Shown: positions 8,364 to 18,021, counted from the stretch's first letter. The stretch is DNA of 48,062 nt from DATKSG01 sp035531775 (GCA_035531775.1 DATKSG010000075.1:1-48062); one strand, 5' to 3'. Notes: generated by a model not told the origin, from the letters alone. Translations and numbers: made by a program.

Positions 8364-10634
8364 ATGCGCAAGAGCGCCGCGGCCCGCACCGCGAGCGTGG
8401 AACTCGGTACCCCGACCGACGGTGCTGCCGCCGGCAACCGGGAGCGCGTACACGCGCCGCCGGCCGGTGCCCAAAAGGGCCACGAGCGCCAGAGCCGTGA
8501 TCGACAGGGACCGGGACGCTCGGGCCCTTCTACGCTCCTGCAGCAATTTCCGGCCGAAGAGCTCATCGAGGACTTCCGCCTCTCGTGCCTGTCGAGGGCG
8601 CTCGACGACCGCGAGATCCTGCTGCAGAAGCAGAGCAGGGTCTTCTTCCAGATCTCCGGCGCCGGGCACGAGATCCTGCTCACGGCCCTGGCTCGCTCCT
8701 TGCGGCCGACATATGACTGGTTCTTCCCCTACTACCGCGACCGGGCCCTGGTCCTCGCCCTCGGGGTGACGCCTCTGGACGTGCTACTCCAGGCGGTGGG
8801 GTCCTGCGACGACCCCGCCTCGGGGGGGCGCCAGATGCCGTGCCACTGGGGGGACGTCACCCGCAACATCGTGACCCAGTCGAGCCCCACCGGCAGCCAG
8901 TGCCTTCCGGCCGTGGGCTGCGCCGAGGCCGGCCGCTACATCGCCCGGCGTCCAGGGCTCCCGGGGTGCACGGCCCACGGAGACGAGATCACCTACGTGT
9001 CGCTCGGCGAGGGCTCCACGTCCGAAGGGGAGTTCTGGGAGAGCCTGAACTCGGCCTGTCGGCTGCACCTGCCCGTGCTCTTCGTGGTGGCAGACAACGG
9101 CTACGCCATCTCGGTGCGGGCATCGGACCAGGCCCCGGCGCCGATCTCCGAGATGGTGCACGGCTTTCGCGGGCTGGCCGTCACCAAGATGAACGGCTGG
9201 GAGTACGCCGCCTGTCGGACCAAGGGCGCCCGCGCCATAGCCCGGGTCCGGGCCGGCGAGGGCCCCGGCTTGATTCACGCCACAGTCACCCGCCCGTACT
9301 CGCACTCCTCGGCCGACTCGCAGACCAAGTACCGCGACGAGGCGGAGCTGGCCGCCGAGGCGGCGCACGATCCTCTCGACATCTTCCAGCGCGACCTGGT
9401 GCGCGCCGGCATCCTGAGCGACGACGAGGCCGACGCCCTGCGAGCCGAGGCCAAGGCGGTGGCGTCCCAAGCGGCCGACGAGGCACTGGTTGCTCCCCGC
9501 CCGGATCCGGCCGGGGTGACCGAGCACGTGGTGCGGCAGCGGCCGGGGCCGGTCCAGGTGTCGTGCCGACCGCCGGCGCCCGGCACGGGAAGCGGCGGCG
9601 GCGAGCCGGGAGCCGAGCCCGTGGTCATGGCCGAAGCCATCCGCCTGACCTTGCACGAGTTGCTCGCCGGTGACGAACGCATCCGCGTGTTCGGCGAGGA
9701 CGTGGCCGACGCCGACGACGAGGTGCTCGACCACGTCGAAGGCAAAGGTGGCGTGTTCGGTGTGACGCGAGGGCTGCAACGGAGCTTTGGCTCGGCTCGC
9801 TGTTTCAACACCCCCCTGGCCGAGTCCAACATCATCGGGCGCGGCGTGGGCCAGGCCGTGCGCGGCCTGCGCCCATGCGCTGAGATCCAATTCTTCGATT
9901 ACATATGGCCGGCCATGCAGCAGCTGCGCAGTGAGGCGGCCACCATCCGCTGGCGCTCCAACGGCGCCTTCTCCTGTCCGCTTGTGGTGCGGGTGGCCAT
10001 CGGCGGCTACCTGACCGGCGGAGCGATCTGGCATTCGCAGAGCGGCGAGTCGATCTTCGCCCACATCCCGGGTTTGCTGGTCGCCTTCCCGAGCCGGGCC
10101 CGCGACGCCGTCGGCTTGTTGCGGGCGTCGTTCGAGACCGGCGATCCCGTGCTGTTCCTCGAGCACAAGCACCTCTACCGCCAGCGCTACGCCGCCGATC
10201 CCATGCCTCCCACATCGTGGACGCTGCCCTTCGGCTGCGGCGACATCGTCCGGGCCGGGGACGACCTCACCATCGTGACCTGGGGTGCCACGGTGCAGAA
10301 GTCGCTGGTGGCCGCTGACCAGCTGGCCGGCGAAGGATGCTCGGTGGAGGTGGTGGACCTACGGACCATCTCGCCGTGGGACCACGACCTAGTGTGCGAA
10401 TCGGTGCAACGCACTGGTCGGTTGTTGGTCGTCCACGAGGACACCCTCACCGCCGGCTTCGGCGCCGAAGTGGCGGCGTGGGTGGCCGAGCACTGCTTCT
10501 GGTCCCTGGACGCCCCCGTACGGCGGGTGGCCGCCACCGACACCTTCGTGGCCTATGCCCCCATGCTGGAGCGAGCCATCCTGCCGCAAGTGGACGACAT
10601 CGCTGCGGCGGCCCGGGAGCTGGCTCTCTGCTGA
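8364..10634 (+). CDS. Fused alpha/beta E1 of branched-chain-type 2-oxoacid dehydrogenase
   Basis: Thiamine-diphosphate-dependent E1 with both halves in one 756-aa chain. It would decarboxylate branched-chain 2-oxo acids (or a related 2-oxo acid) and pass the acyl group to a lipoyl E2. Residues about 60-400 resemble E1 alpha: FQISGAGHE, PYYRDRALVLALG and the ThDP motif GEGSTSEGEFWESLN with DNGYAIS. Residues about 420-756 resemble E1 beta: VFGEDVAD, NTPLAESNIIG, EIQFFDYIWPA, VVDLRTISPWD and VVHEDTLTAGFGAE. ATG 8364 is chosen because TAGCGT (8350-8355) ends 8 nt before it; the first ~60 residues are poorly conserved-looking. ATG 8310 lies upstream of that box. No E2 or E3 gene is in the window, so the partner subunits are elsewhere. 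The NADH dehydrogenase gene follows after 5 bp. Confidence 0.82.
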   Translation: MRKSAAARTASVELGTPTDGAAAGNRERVHAPPAGAQKGHERQSRDRQGPGRSGPSTLLQQFPAEELIEDFRLSCLSRALDDREILLQKQSRVFFQISGAGHEILLTALARSLRPTYDWFFPYYRDRALVLALGVTPLDVLLQAVGSCDDPASGGRQMPCHWGDVTRNIVTQSSPTGSQCLPAVGCAEAGRYIARRPGLPGCTAHGDEITYVSLGEGSTSEGEFWESLNSACRLHLPVLFVVADNGYAISVRASDQAPAPISEMVHGFRGLAVTKMNGWEYAACRTKGARAIARVRAGEGPGLIHATVTRPYSHSSADSQTKYRDEAELAAEAAHDPLDIFQRDLVRAGILSDDEADALRAEAKAVASQAADEALVAPRPDPAGVTEHVVRQRPGPVQVSCRPPAPGTGSGGGEPGAEPVVMAEAIRLTLHELLAGDERIRVFGEDVADADDEVLDHVEGKGGVFGVTRGLQRSFGSARCFNTPLAESNIIGRGVGQAVRGLRPCAEIQFFDYIWPAMQQLRSEAATIRWRSNGAFSCPLVVRVAIGGYLTGGAIWHSQSGESIFAHIPGLLVAFPSRARDAVGLLRASFETGDPVLFLEHKHLYRQRYAADPMPPTSWTLPFGCGDIVRAGDDLTIVTWGATVQKSLVAADQLAGEGCSVEVVDLRTISPWDHDLVCESVQRTGRLLVVHEDTLTAGFGAEVAAWVAEHCFWSLDAPVRRVAATDTFVAYAPMLERAILPQVDDIAAAARELALC

Positions 10635-10639
10635 ACCCG

Positions 10640-11902
10640 GTGGTGCGAGTGGTAGTGGTGGGCGCAGGGTTCGGCGGCCTGGCCGCCGTCAAAGCCCTGG
10701 CCGGGCGCCTGGTGCAGGTGACGGTGGTCGACCAGCACAACTTCCACACCTTCCAGCCGCTTCTCTACCAGGTGGCCACCGCCGGCTTGGAACCCGCCGA
10801 CGTGGCCTATCCGGTGCGGACCATCTTCGGTCCCGATCCCAACGTCACGTTCCGCCACGGCCGGGTGGAGTCCATCGACCTGAGCGAGCGAAGGGTGACG
10901 CTGGCCGACCGGACGGGGCTCGACTACGACCATCTGATCGTGGCCACCGGGGCGGCCGCCGCCTTCTTCGCCGTGCCGGGGGCGGCCGAGAACGCTCGGC
11001 CGCTCTACACGCTGGGCGACGCCAGGCGGTTGCGCAACCACCTCCTCGGGATCCTGGAGGAGGCCGACGCCCACCCTGAGCGCCACCACGACGGGGCCCC
11101 GACATTCGTGGTGGTGGGAGGCGGAGCCACCGGCGTGGAGACGGCCGGCGCCCTGGTCGAGCTGCTCGACGTGAGCGTGCGGCGCGACCGGCTTCGCATC
11201 GACCCGGAGCGCACCACAGTCGTCCTCCTCGACATGGCCGATCGCCTCCTTACCGCCTTCGACCAGTCGGCCGGCCGCTACGCGCGCGACACCCTGGTCG
11301 CTCGCGGCGTCGATGTCCGGCTGGGCGAAGGTGTGGCCGAGGTGACCGGCCACGGGGTTCGGCTGCGCTCGGGCGAGTGGATCGACGCTGCTGTCGTAGT
11401 GTGGGCGGCCGGCGTCAGTGTGGAAGGGACCTTGGCATCCACCCTGGACACCGGGCGAGGGGCCGGTGGGCGCGTGGTGGTGGAGGACGACCTGTCACTG
11501 GCGGGCCATCCCGAGGTGAGCGTGGTAGGCGACGCCGCCGCCGTACCCCTGGGGGACGGCACCGACGGGACGAGCCCGCAGCTGGCCCAGGTGGCCATTC
11601 AGTCCGGGCGCCATGCCGGGAGGCAGGTTCTGCGCCGCATCGAGGGGTCGCCCACCGAGGCCTTCGCCTATGGCGACAAAGGGATGATGGCGACCATCGG
11701 CCGGCGTGCCGCGGTGGCTCAGCTCCGGCGCGGCCCTGTCATCCGAGGCACCCTGGGCTGGCTGGCGTGGCTGGGATTGCACCTGGTCTACCTGGTCGGC
11801 TTCCGCAACCGTGTGATCGTGCTTCTCAATTGGGCGTGGCGCTACTTCGACTGGCCGTCTGGCCCCCGCCTCATCGTGGCCGACGTCGAGAACGACCCCT
11901 GA
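10640..11902 (+). CDS. ndh: Type II NADH dehydrogenase (NDH-2)
   Basis: Single-subunit, non-proton-pumping NADH:quinone oxidoreductase, about 420 aa, membrane-associated. There are two dinucleotide-binding folds: the FAD site VVVVGAGFGGL at the N-terminus and the NAD(H) site FVVVGGGATGVETAGAL in the middle. Family signatures include HNFHTFQPLLYQVATAGL and AGVSVEGTL/VVGDAAAVP. A hydrophobic and aromatic C-terminus (LGWLAWLGLHLVYLVGF, then NWAWRYFDWPSG) fits the membrane anchor. The start is uncertain: GTG 10640 or GTG 10643, neither with a good Shine-Dalgarno; the 5-bp gap to the E1 stop suggests translational coupling. Cotranscription with an NADH-generating dehydrogenase complex subunit makes sense, since NDH-2 would reoxidise that NADH. 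Confidence 0.88.
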   Translation: MVRVVVVGAGFGGLAAVKALAGRLVQVTVVDQHNFHTFQPLLYQVATAGLEPADVAYPVRTIFGPDPNVTFRHGRVESIDLSERRVTLADRTGLDYDHLIVATGAAAAFFAVPGAAENARPLYTLGDARRLRNHLLGILEEADAHPERHHDGAPTFVVVGGGATGVETAGALVELLDVSVRRDRLRIDPERTTVVLLDMADRLLTAFDQSAGRYARDTLVARGVDVRLGEGVAEVTGHGVRLRSGEWIDAAVVVWAAGVSVEGTLASTLDTGRGAGGRVVVEDDLSLAGHPEVSVVGDAAAVPLGDGTDGTSPQLAQVAIQSGRHAGRQVLRRIEGSPTEAFAYGDKGMMATIGRRAAVAQLRRGPVIRGTLGWLAWLGLHLVYLVGFRNRVIVLLNWAWRYFDWPSGPRLIVADVENDP

Positions 11903-11918
11903 GGCGTGCGCAGCCTGC

Positions 11919-14900
11919 TCAGCCAGGGACGAAACCCTGGCGAACGGTGTTCTCGCTCGTCACCTGGGGATCGCAGAACTGCTGCAGGTAGTCAGGACCA
12001 CCGGCCTTCGACCCCACCCCCGACATCCCGCTTCCTCCAAAGGGCTGTCGCCCGACCACGGCCCCGGTGATGGCCCGGTTCACGTAGACGTTCCCGGCCC
12101 GCAGCGCGTCCAGGGCCAAGCGCACATTGGCCGGCGAGCGCGTGAAGACGCCGGCGGTAAGGGCGTAGGCGCTGTCGTTGGCCAGGGCCAGGGCCGCTTC
12201 GAAGTCCGGCACCCGGAACACGGCCAGAACCGGCCCGAAGAGCTCGTCGGTGGCCAACCACGAATCGACGGCCACGTCGGTGACGACGGTGGGGCTCACG
12301 AAGAAGCCGCTACTGGGCACATCCCTGGCGCCGAGTGCCACCGTCCCGACCTCCGACGCCCGGGCCACCACGGCGGTGAGCCGGTCGTAAGCCTCGGCGT
12401 CGATAACCGGGCCGACTTGGCTGCCGGGCCGGCGCGGCGGCCCGACCACCAGCGAACGGGCTGCCTCCACGATCCGGTCGACCACGAGGTCATGGACGGC
12501 GTCGAGCACGACGAGCCGGCTGGCGGCCGAGCACTTCTGGCCGGCAAAGCCGAACGCGGAGGACAGCACGGCCGGGACCACCTCGTCGAGGTCGGCGTCG
12601 TCGTCGACCACCACGGCGTTCTTCCCACCCATCTCGGCGATGACCCGGACCACGTTGCGCCGCCGGTCGTCGCGACGCCCGGCGCGTTCGACGATCTCGA
12701 GGCCCACCGGGCGAGAGCCGGTGAAGGCCACCATGTCCACTCTCGGATCCTCGACCAGAGCGGCACCGGCGGCGCCGTCGCCGGGGACGAAGCCGAGCAC
12801 GCCGTCGGGCAGGCCACCAGCGCGAAGGGCGGCCACCAGCTCGGCGGCCACGGCCGGCGACTGCTCGGCCGGCTTTAGCACCACGGCATTGCCCGTCACC
12901 AAGGCGGCCACGGTCATCCCGGTGGGGATGGCCAACGGGAAGTTCCACGGCGCCACCACGGCGCACACCCCACGACCCCGGTAGCGGAGCCGATTCACCT
13001 CCCCCGGCGGCGACTCCACCTCACCTCCGGCGTCGAGGGCCAGCATCCGCCGGGCGTAGTACTCGCAGTAGTCGATGGCCTCGCATACGTCGCCGTCGGC
13101 GTCGGCCCAGCCCTTCCCCGCCTCGCGCACCTCCAAGGCGGCGAGGGCCATCCGACGCTCGCGCATCCACTGTGCGGCGCGTCGCACCACGGCGACCCGC
13201 TCGGCCACGGGCCGCCGGCGCCATGACTCGGCTGCCTCAACCGCCGCCGACACGGCCAGTCCCACCTGCGGCGGCCCGCAAGCGGCGGCCAGCGCCACCA
13301 CGTCGGACGGCTCGGCCGGGTTCAGCGAGGCGAAGGTCGACACGGCGTCACCATCGCCGTGGACGACCGCGTCCACCTGGCGCGCTGAGCGGCCGAACTC
13401 TCGTTCCACGGTTTCGGCGAACTCCTCGAACACCGGCCGCAGGTGCCACTGTGCAGGCGGCTCGGGCCGGTACGGCGCCTCGGCGAGCTCGGCTGAGTGA
13501 CGGGTGGGCCGGCGTCGTGGGCCTCCCCGGCTACGGGCTTGGCTGGCCGGTGGGCATCGCCCGGGACGGGCCTCGATTGCCGTGGAGGGGGCCTGCAGCA
13601 GTGCCTCGAGAGGCTCACCTTCGGCGAAGGCGTGGCGAACGAAGCTCTCGTTGGAGGTGTTCTCGAGTAGGCGTCGCACCAGATAGGCCATGCCGGGAAC
13701 CAGTTCACCCATGGGGCTGTACACGCGCAGGCGGAAGCCGGCGGCGCGCACGGCCTCGTGGACGGGCTCGGCCATCCCGTACAGCAGTTGCAGCTCGTAG
13801 CCGTGGTCGGCGATGCCGGCCCGACGCCCGTCCACCACGGCGGCGGCCAGGGACCGCAGGTTGTGCGAGGCGAAGGCGGCCCGCAGCGTCCCATGAGCGC
13901 CGTGGAGGGCCCGGGCCAGCTCCTCGAACTCTGCGTCGGTGCGGGCCTTGGACACGTTGACCGGGGCCGGCCATCCGCGCGCCGACGACTCGACGGTCTC
14001 AGTGTCCCAGTAGGCCCCTTTAACCAGGCGGATCCCCGGTGCCAGCCGGCGGCCGGCGGCCCACCGGGCCAGCGCCTCGAGGTCGTCACCGGCGTCTCGC
14101 AGATACGCCTGCACCACGATGCCGGCGTGGAGTCCCTGGAGCTCGGGGCGCTCGAGCAGGCGCCGGAACAGCGACTGGGTGAGCGCCTTTTCCTCGTAGC
14201 GCTCCATGTCGAACCACACCGACACGCCGAGCGCGCTGGCATCCACCAGCGCCGGCAGGAGCAGGGCCTCAGCCCCGGCCAGCGCCTGCTCGGACGTGAG
14301 AGGGGCGAAGGCGGGCGACAGTGCCGAAGCCTTGACGCTCACACTGGCGCGCGGCACGGGGCCGAGGTCGTCGGACTCGAGCGCGGGGCGCGCCGGCCAC
14401 GACGGAGCCGCCTTGCCGAGCGCCGCCACCAGCGCTGCGAGGCGGGTGGCGTACCGGACCGCCTCGCTGTCGCTGTGGGTGTGCTCGCCCAGGAGATCCA
14501 CGGTGAGCGCCGTGGACGCGGCCCACATGCGACCGGCCTGGTCGGCCACGTCGGTGGGGTCGGTGCCCACCACGAACTGACGGGCCATACGGTCGATGGA
14601 CCGGGCCGCCACCGCGCTCACCAGCGACGCCCCGCCGGGGACCTCGCCCAGGCCGAGGCCGAGGCGGAACCACCATGGCGAGCGGGCGTCTTCGAATTCG
14701 CAGCGCAGGTGCTCCACCACGTCGGCTGGGCCTCGCAGTGCGGGGAAGGCGTCGACGAAACGGAACAGCCGCGTCCTGAAGTCGGCATCGGCCATGGCCC
14801 GGGCCATCATGTGATCGCTCCACCACGAAAGGGCGAAGACGCGGGGCCGGCCCCGGCCACCGAGAGCAGCTAGCTGCCCAGCCAGTTCAGCGATCTCGCG

Positions 14901-14924
14901 CTCGCGCCCACGTTCGGTGGCCAC
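11919..14924 (-). CDS. putA: Bifunctional proline dehydrogenase / P5C dehydrogenase (PutA)
   Basis: Two-step proline catabolic enzyme of 1001 aa: FAD-dependent oxidation of proline to pyrroline-5-carboxylate, then NAD-dependent oxidation to glutamate. Residues about 90-440 form the proline dehydrogenase barrel (ASVSVKASALSP, WFDMERYEEKALT, IRLVKGAYWDTE, FASHNLRSLA, ELQLLYGMAE). A weakly conserved linker of about 60 residues follows. Residues about 505-990 are an aldehyde dehydrogenase: VVAPWNFPLAIPTGM, catalytic E764 in AEMGGKN, nucleophile C798 in GQKCSAASRL. There is no N-terminal DNA-binding domain, so it is not an autoregulator of the E. coli type. The start is GTG 14924, with TACGGT (14938-14933) ending 8 nt upstream. 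It is divergent from phoU and convergent with ndh. Confidence 0.92.
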   Translation of the reverse strand: MATERGREREIAELAGQLAALGGRGRPRVFALSWWSDHMMARAMADADFRTRLFRFVDAFPALRGPADVVEHLRCEFEDARSPWWFRLGLGLGEVPGGASLVSAVAARSIDRMARQFVVGTDPTDVADQAGRMWAASTALTVDLLGEHTHSDSEAVRYATRLAALVAALGKAAPSWPARPALESDDLGPVPRASVSVKASALSPAFAPLTSEQALAGAEALLLPALVDASALGVSVWFDMERYEEKALTQSLFRRLLERPELQGLHAGIVVQAYLRDAGDDLEALARWAAGRRLAPGIRLVKGAYWDTETVESSARGWPAPVNVSKARTDAEFEELARALHGAHGTLRAAFASHNLRSLAAAVVDGRRAGIADHGYELQLLYGMAEPVHEAVRAAGFRLRVYSPMGELVPGMAYLVRRLLENTSNESFVRHAFAEGEPLEALLQAPSTAIEARPGRCPPASQARSRGGPRRRPTRHSAELAEAPYRPEPPAQWHLRPVFEEFAETVEREFGRSARQVDAVVHGDGDAVSTFASLNPAEPSDVVALAAACGPPQVGLAVSAAVEAAESWRRRPVAERVAVVRRAAQWMRERRMALAALEVREAGKGWADADGDVCEAIDYCEYYARRMLALDAGGEVESPPGEVNRLRYRGRGVCAVVAPWNFPLAIPTGMTVAALVTGNAVVLKPAEQSPAVAAELVAALRAGGLPDGVLGFVPGDGAAGAALVEDPRVDMVAFTGSRPVGLEIVERAGRRDDRRRNVVRVIAEMGGKNAVVVDDDADLDEVVPAVLSSAFGFAGQKCSAASRLVVLDAVHDLVVDRIVEAARSLVVGPPRRPGSQVGPVIDAEAYDRLTAVVARASEVGTVALGARDVPSSGFFVSPTVVTDVAVDSWLATDELFGPVLAVFRVPDFEAALALANDSAYALTAGVFTRSPANVRLALDALRAGNVYVNRAITGAVVGRQPFGGSGMSGVGSKAGGPDYLQQFCDPQVTSENTVRQGFVPG

Positions 14925-14970
14925 TGCTCGCGACCGTACCTGCCGTTACCGACCCGGGTACGCTTTGGGC
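14925..14970. promoter_or_regulatory. Divergent promoter region putA / phoU
   Basis: Minus-strand TACGGT (14938-14933) lies 8 nt before the putA GTG. Plus-strand TACGCT (14959-14964) lies 6 nt before the phoU ATG. The boxes face away from each other with 20 bp between them. No Shine-Dalgarno and no convincing -35 are seen. Confidence 0.5.
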
Positions 14971-15648
14971 ATGATCCGGCGACTGGTGCTGCGTAGCGAG
15001 GGCGCCGACGAGGTGACCGAAGCCCTCGAGCACATCGACCGCGAGATCATCAAGCTCTTCGCCCTGGTAGGAGAAGGGGTGGCCGGTGCCACTCACTCGC
15101 TGCTGGCCGGCGACCGCGAGGCGGCCCGGGTGCTGGCCGAGAGCGACGACGCCATCGATGCCCTCTACCGGGAGATCGAAGAGTTGGCCCAGCGCCAGCT
15201 GGCGCTACGGGCCACCGGGCCCGACGAACTGCGGTATCTCATCACCGTGCTGCGGATGCTCCCCGAGCTCGAGCGCAGTGGCGACCTGGCCGAACACGTA
15301 TCGCGCCGGGCCGTGCGGGGGCTCGGCATGGAGCTCTCCCCCCGGGCCCGGGGGCTCGTCGAGCAGATGGGGGAAGTGGCCTGCGAGATGTGGCGGGCCA
15401 CGGCCGACGCCTACGTAGACCGCCCGCCTGACGTGGCCGAGCACGTCGAAGCGCTCGACGACGAGGTGGACGAGTTGCACGTGGCGCTCACGGCCGAGAT
15501 CGCCAGCGGCTCCATGGCGCTGCCGGTGGCCATCGAGGCGGCCCTGGTGGCCCGGTTCTACGAGCGCTTCGGCGACCACGCCGTGAACCTGGCCCGCCGG
15601 GTATCGGGGCTGACCGAGCCCGGCACCGCGCCCCAGACCGGGCGCTGA
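14971..15648 (+). CDS. phoU: PhoU-like phosphate-signalling protein
   Basis: PhoU family regulator, 225 aa, close to the usual length. PhoU proteins are cytoplasmic metal-binding helical bundles that damp the PstSCAB transporter and the PhoR sensor kinase. Two similar three-helix halves are visible; family-like stretches include LYREIEELAQRQLALR, LRYLITVLRMLPELERSGDLAEHV in the first half and VARFYERFGDHAVNLARRV in the second, where the E/D-rich segments (ELERSGD, ERFGDH) are the metal-binding type. ATG 14971 is preceded at 6 nt by TACGCT. No pst genes or two-component genes are adjacent. The last eight codons and stop lie inside a 27-bp duplication. Confidence 0.88.
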   Translation: MIRRLVLRSEGADEVTEALEHIDREIIKLFALVGEGVAGATHSLLAGDREAARVLAESDDAIDALYREIEELAQRQLALRATGPDELRYLITVLRMLPELERSGDLAEHVSRRAVRGLGMELSPRARGLVEQMGEVACEMWRATADAYVDRPPDVAEHVEALDDEVDELHVALTAEIASGSMALPVAIEAALVARFYERFGDHAVNLARRVSGLTEPGTAPQTGR

Positions 15649-15679
15649 GCGCCACCGCGCCCCAGACCGGGCGCTGAGC
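15624..15679. repeat. 27-bp direct repeat across the phoU stop
   Basis: The 27 bp at 15624-15650, including the last phoU codons and the TGA, recur perfectly at 15653-15679 with a 2-bp spacer. The second copy lies in the convergent gap between phoU and asd. Confidence 0.95.
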
Positions 15680-15685
15680 CGGGCT

Positions 15686-16705
15686 CTAGCGGCTGAGGAG
15701 GAGCTCGGCGATCTGCACGGCGTTCAATGCGGCCCCCTTGCGCAGGTTGTCGCCGGAAACGAAGAGGGCCAGGCCGTGCTCGACGGTCGGGTCACGCCGC
15801 ACCCGGCCCACCAACGTGTCGTCGATGCCGGCAGCGGCGAGAGGCGTGGGCAGATCGACCAGGCGCACACCGGGGGCCACGCTGAGCAGCGCCCGAGCCC
15901 GCTCGGAGCTGATGGGCCGGCTGAACTCGGCATTGATGGACAGGCTGTGGCCGGTGAAGATCGGCACCCGCACACACGTGCCGGACACCGCCAGGTCGGC
16001 GATAGCCAGGATCTTGCGGCTCTCGTCGCGCAGCTTCTGCTCCTCGTTGGTCTCCTCCGAGTCGTCGTCCACCAGCCGACCGGCCAAGGGCAGGACGTTG
16101 TGGGCGATGGGCCCGGGGAACACCGACACCTCGGGGTAGTCGAGCGCGGCGCCGTCGAAGGCCAAGGCGGCGGCCCGGTCGGCGGTCTTGCGCAGCTGGT
16201 CCTCGAGTTCCCCCACCCCCGCTCCGCCGGAGCCCGACACGGCCTGGTAGGTCGAGATGACCATCCGCCGCAGGCCCGCTTCCCCATGGAGCGGAGCGAG
16301 CACCGGCATGGCCACCATGGTGGTGCAGTTCGGGTTGGCCACGATCCCCTTGGGCATGTGGGCCAGGGCGCCGGGGTTCACCTCGGCCACCACCAAAGGG
16401 ACCTCAGGGTCCATACGCCAGGCGGAGGAGTTGTCGATGACAGCGGCTCCGGCGGCCGCCAATGCCGGTGCGAGCAGCTTTGACGCGGTGGCACCAGCCG
16501 AGACCAGGGCGATGTCGATCCCGCCGAAGTCGGCGGTGTCGGCGTCCTCGACCTCGACCTCGCCGTCGCCCCACGGAAGGCGCCGGCCCGACGAGCGGGC
16601 CGAGGCGAAGAACCGCACGTCATCGGCAGGAAACGAGCGTTGCGCCAGGACCCGCCGCATGACGGTGCCTACCTGTCCGGTGGCTCCCACCACGGCGACG
16701 CGCAT
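15686..16705 (-). CDS. asd: Aspartate-semialdehyde dehydrogenase
   Basis: NADPH-dependent reduction of aspartyl phosphate to aspartate semialdehyde, the second step toward lysine, diaminopimelate, threonine and methionine; 339 aa, the normal length. The Rossmann motif GATGQVG is at residues 7-13 and the catalytic cysteine is C127 in NPNCTTM. The substrate-binding part includes TYQAVSGSGGAG, and the C-terminal section has TGHSLSINAEF and RVRRDP. ATG 16705 is preceded at 6 nt by TAGAAT (16717-16712), a near-consensus -10, and there is no Shine-Dalgarno. It lies downstream of lysC on the same strand, but the private -10 suggests it also has its own promoter. Assignment is firm. Confidence 0.94.
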   Translation of the reverse strand: MRVAVVGATGQVGTVMRRVLAQRSFPADDVRFFASARSSGRRLPWGDGEVEVEDADTADFGGIDIALVSAGATASKLLAPALAAAGAAVIDNSSAWRMDPEVPLVVAEVNPGALAHMPKGIVANPNCTTMVAMPVLAPLHGEAGLRRMVISTYQAVSGSGGAGVGELEDQLRKTADRAAALAFDGAALDYPEVSVFPGPIAHNVLPLAGRLVDDDSEETNEEQKLRDESRKILAIADLAVSGTCVRVPIFTGHSLSINAEFSRPISSERARALLSVAPGVRLVDLPTPLAAAGIDDTLVGRVRRDPTVEHGLALFVSGDNLRKGAALNAVQIAELLLSR

Positions 16706-16740
16706 GGATCGATTCTACGAGCCCAAGCCGGAGGAGGGCA

Positions 16741-16785
16741 CCGAGCCCGCCCCCGAGGGCGGCCCCGGGGCTCGGCACCGGGGCC
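16741..16785 (-). terminator. GC-rich inverted repeat between lysC and asd
   Basis: CCGAGCCC (16741-16748) and GGGCTCGG (16778-16785) form an 8-bp stem around a further GC-rich self-pairing loop, directly downstream of the lysC stop. There is no U-run, so it could be a factor-dependent terminator, a processing site or an mRNA stabiliser rather than an intrinsic terminator. Confidence 0.3.
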
Positions 16786-16796
16786 GGCCCCGGCCC

Positions 16797-18011
16797 TCAG
16801 CCGTCCAGCGTGAAGGCCTGGTGCAGGGCCCGGACGGCCTCTTCCACCCGGTCGGCCCGCACGACGCAGGAGATGCGGATGGTCGACGTCGAGATCATCT
16901 CGATGTTGATGCCGTGCTCGGACAGGGTCTCGAACATGGTGGCCGACACGCCCGGGTGACTTCGCATCCCGGCTCCGACGAGCGACACCTTGGCGATGGC
17001 GTCGTCGGCCTGGACCTCGCCGGCGCCTATGTCGGGGAGCATGGCGCGCGCCGTGTCCAGGCTGTCGGACAGGTCCACCTTCGGCACGGTGAAGGAGATG
17101 TCGGTCGTGCCGTGGCTGGAGGTGTTCTGCACGATGGTGTCGACGTTCACGTGCCGAACGGCCAGCGCCCGGAAGAGCCGGGCGGCGATGCCCGGCTTGT
17201 CGGGGACGCCGGACACGGTGATCTTGGCCTCCGACGTGTCGTGGGTCACAGCGGTGACGACGGCCTGCTCCATGGACGGATCCTCCTCGACGACCCAGGT
17301 GCCAGGCTCCCAGGTGAAGCTGGAACGCACGTGCAGCGGCACGTGGTGGTTTCGGGCGAACTCGACCGAGCGCAGCTGCAGCACGCGGCCGCCGCTAGCC
17401 GAGATCTCGAGCATCTCCTCGAAGCTGACGCGCCCGAGCCGGCGGGCCTCGGGCACGATGCGGGGATCAGCGCTGAAGACGCCGCTCACGTCGGTGTAGA
17501 TCTCGCACACCGCCGCACCGAGGGCGGCGGCCAACGCCACGGCGGTGGTATCGGAGCCTCCCCGGCCCAAGGTGGTGACGTCGCGCTGGGCCGACACCCC
17601 CTGGAAGCCCGCCACCACCGGCACGCGCTTGGCGGCCAGGGCCTCGCGCAGGCGGTCCCCCTTCACCTCGATGATCTTGGCTCTGGTGTGGGTGCCGTCG
17701 GTGATGATCCCGGCCTGGCTGCCGGTGAAGGAAACAGCCTCGACACCCTGCTCGGCCAGGGCCATCACCAGCAGGGCCATGGAGACCCTTTCGCCGGAGG
17801 TGAGCAACATGTCGAGCTCGCGCGGCGGCTGCACCGTGCTCACGTCGCCGGCCAGGCGCAGGAGGTCGTCGGTGGTCTTGCCCATGGCACTCACCACGAC
17901 CACCACGTCGTCGCCGTGGCGCCGGGTGCGGGCCACGTGGTCGGCCACGGCCCGGATCCGCTCGGCATCGCCGACCGACGTGCCGCCGAACTTCTGGACG
18001 ACCAGGGACAT
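16797..18011 (-). CDS. lysC: Aspartate kinase
   Basis: Phosphorylates aspartate with ATP, the first and usually feedback-controlled step of the aspartate family pathway; 404 aa, as usual for actinobacterial LysC. The N-terminal kinase domain has VVQKFGGTSVG (residues 4-14), SGERVSMALL, FTGSQAGIITDGTH and GRGGSDTTAVALAAAL. The C-terminal half has paired ACT regulatory domains (GVPDKPGIAARLFRALA; VSLVGAGMRSHPGVSATMF), consistent with lysine/threonine feedback. The ATG at 18011 has TAGCGT (18024-18019) 7 nt upstream and no Shine-Dalgarno. The first three bases of that box are the TAG stop of the upstream lipoprotein gene. Actinobacterial lysC often also makes a small beta subunit from an internal start; that was not resolved here. 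Confidence 0.94.
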   Translation of the reverse strand: MSLVVQKFGGTSVGDAERIRAVADHVARTRRHGDDVVVVVSAMGKTTDDLLRLAGDVSTVQPPRELDMLLTSGERVSMALLVMALAEQGVEAVSFTGSQAGIITDGTHTRAKIIEVKGDRLREALAAKRVPVVAGFQGVSAQRDVTTLGRGGSDTTAVALAAALGAAVCEIYTDVSGVFSADPRIVPEARRLGRVSFEEMLEISASGGRVLQLRSVEFARNHHVPLHVRSSFTWEPGTWVVEEDPSMEQAVVTAVTHDTSEAKITVSGVPDKPGIAARLFRALAVRHVNVDTIVQNTSSHGTTDISFTVPKVDLSDSLDTARAMLPDIGAGEVQADDAIAKVSLVGAGMRSHPGVSATMFETLSEHGINIEMISTSTIRISCVVRADRVEEAVRALHQAFTLDG

Positions 18012-18021
18012 CCGCCAAACG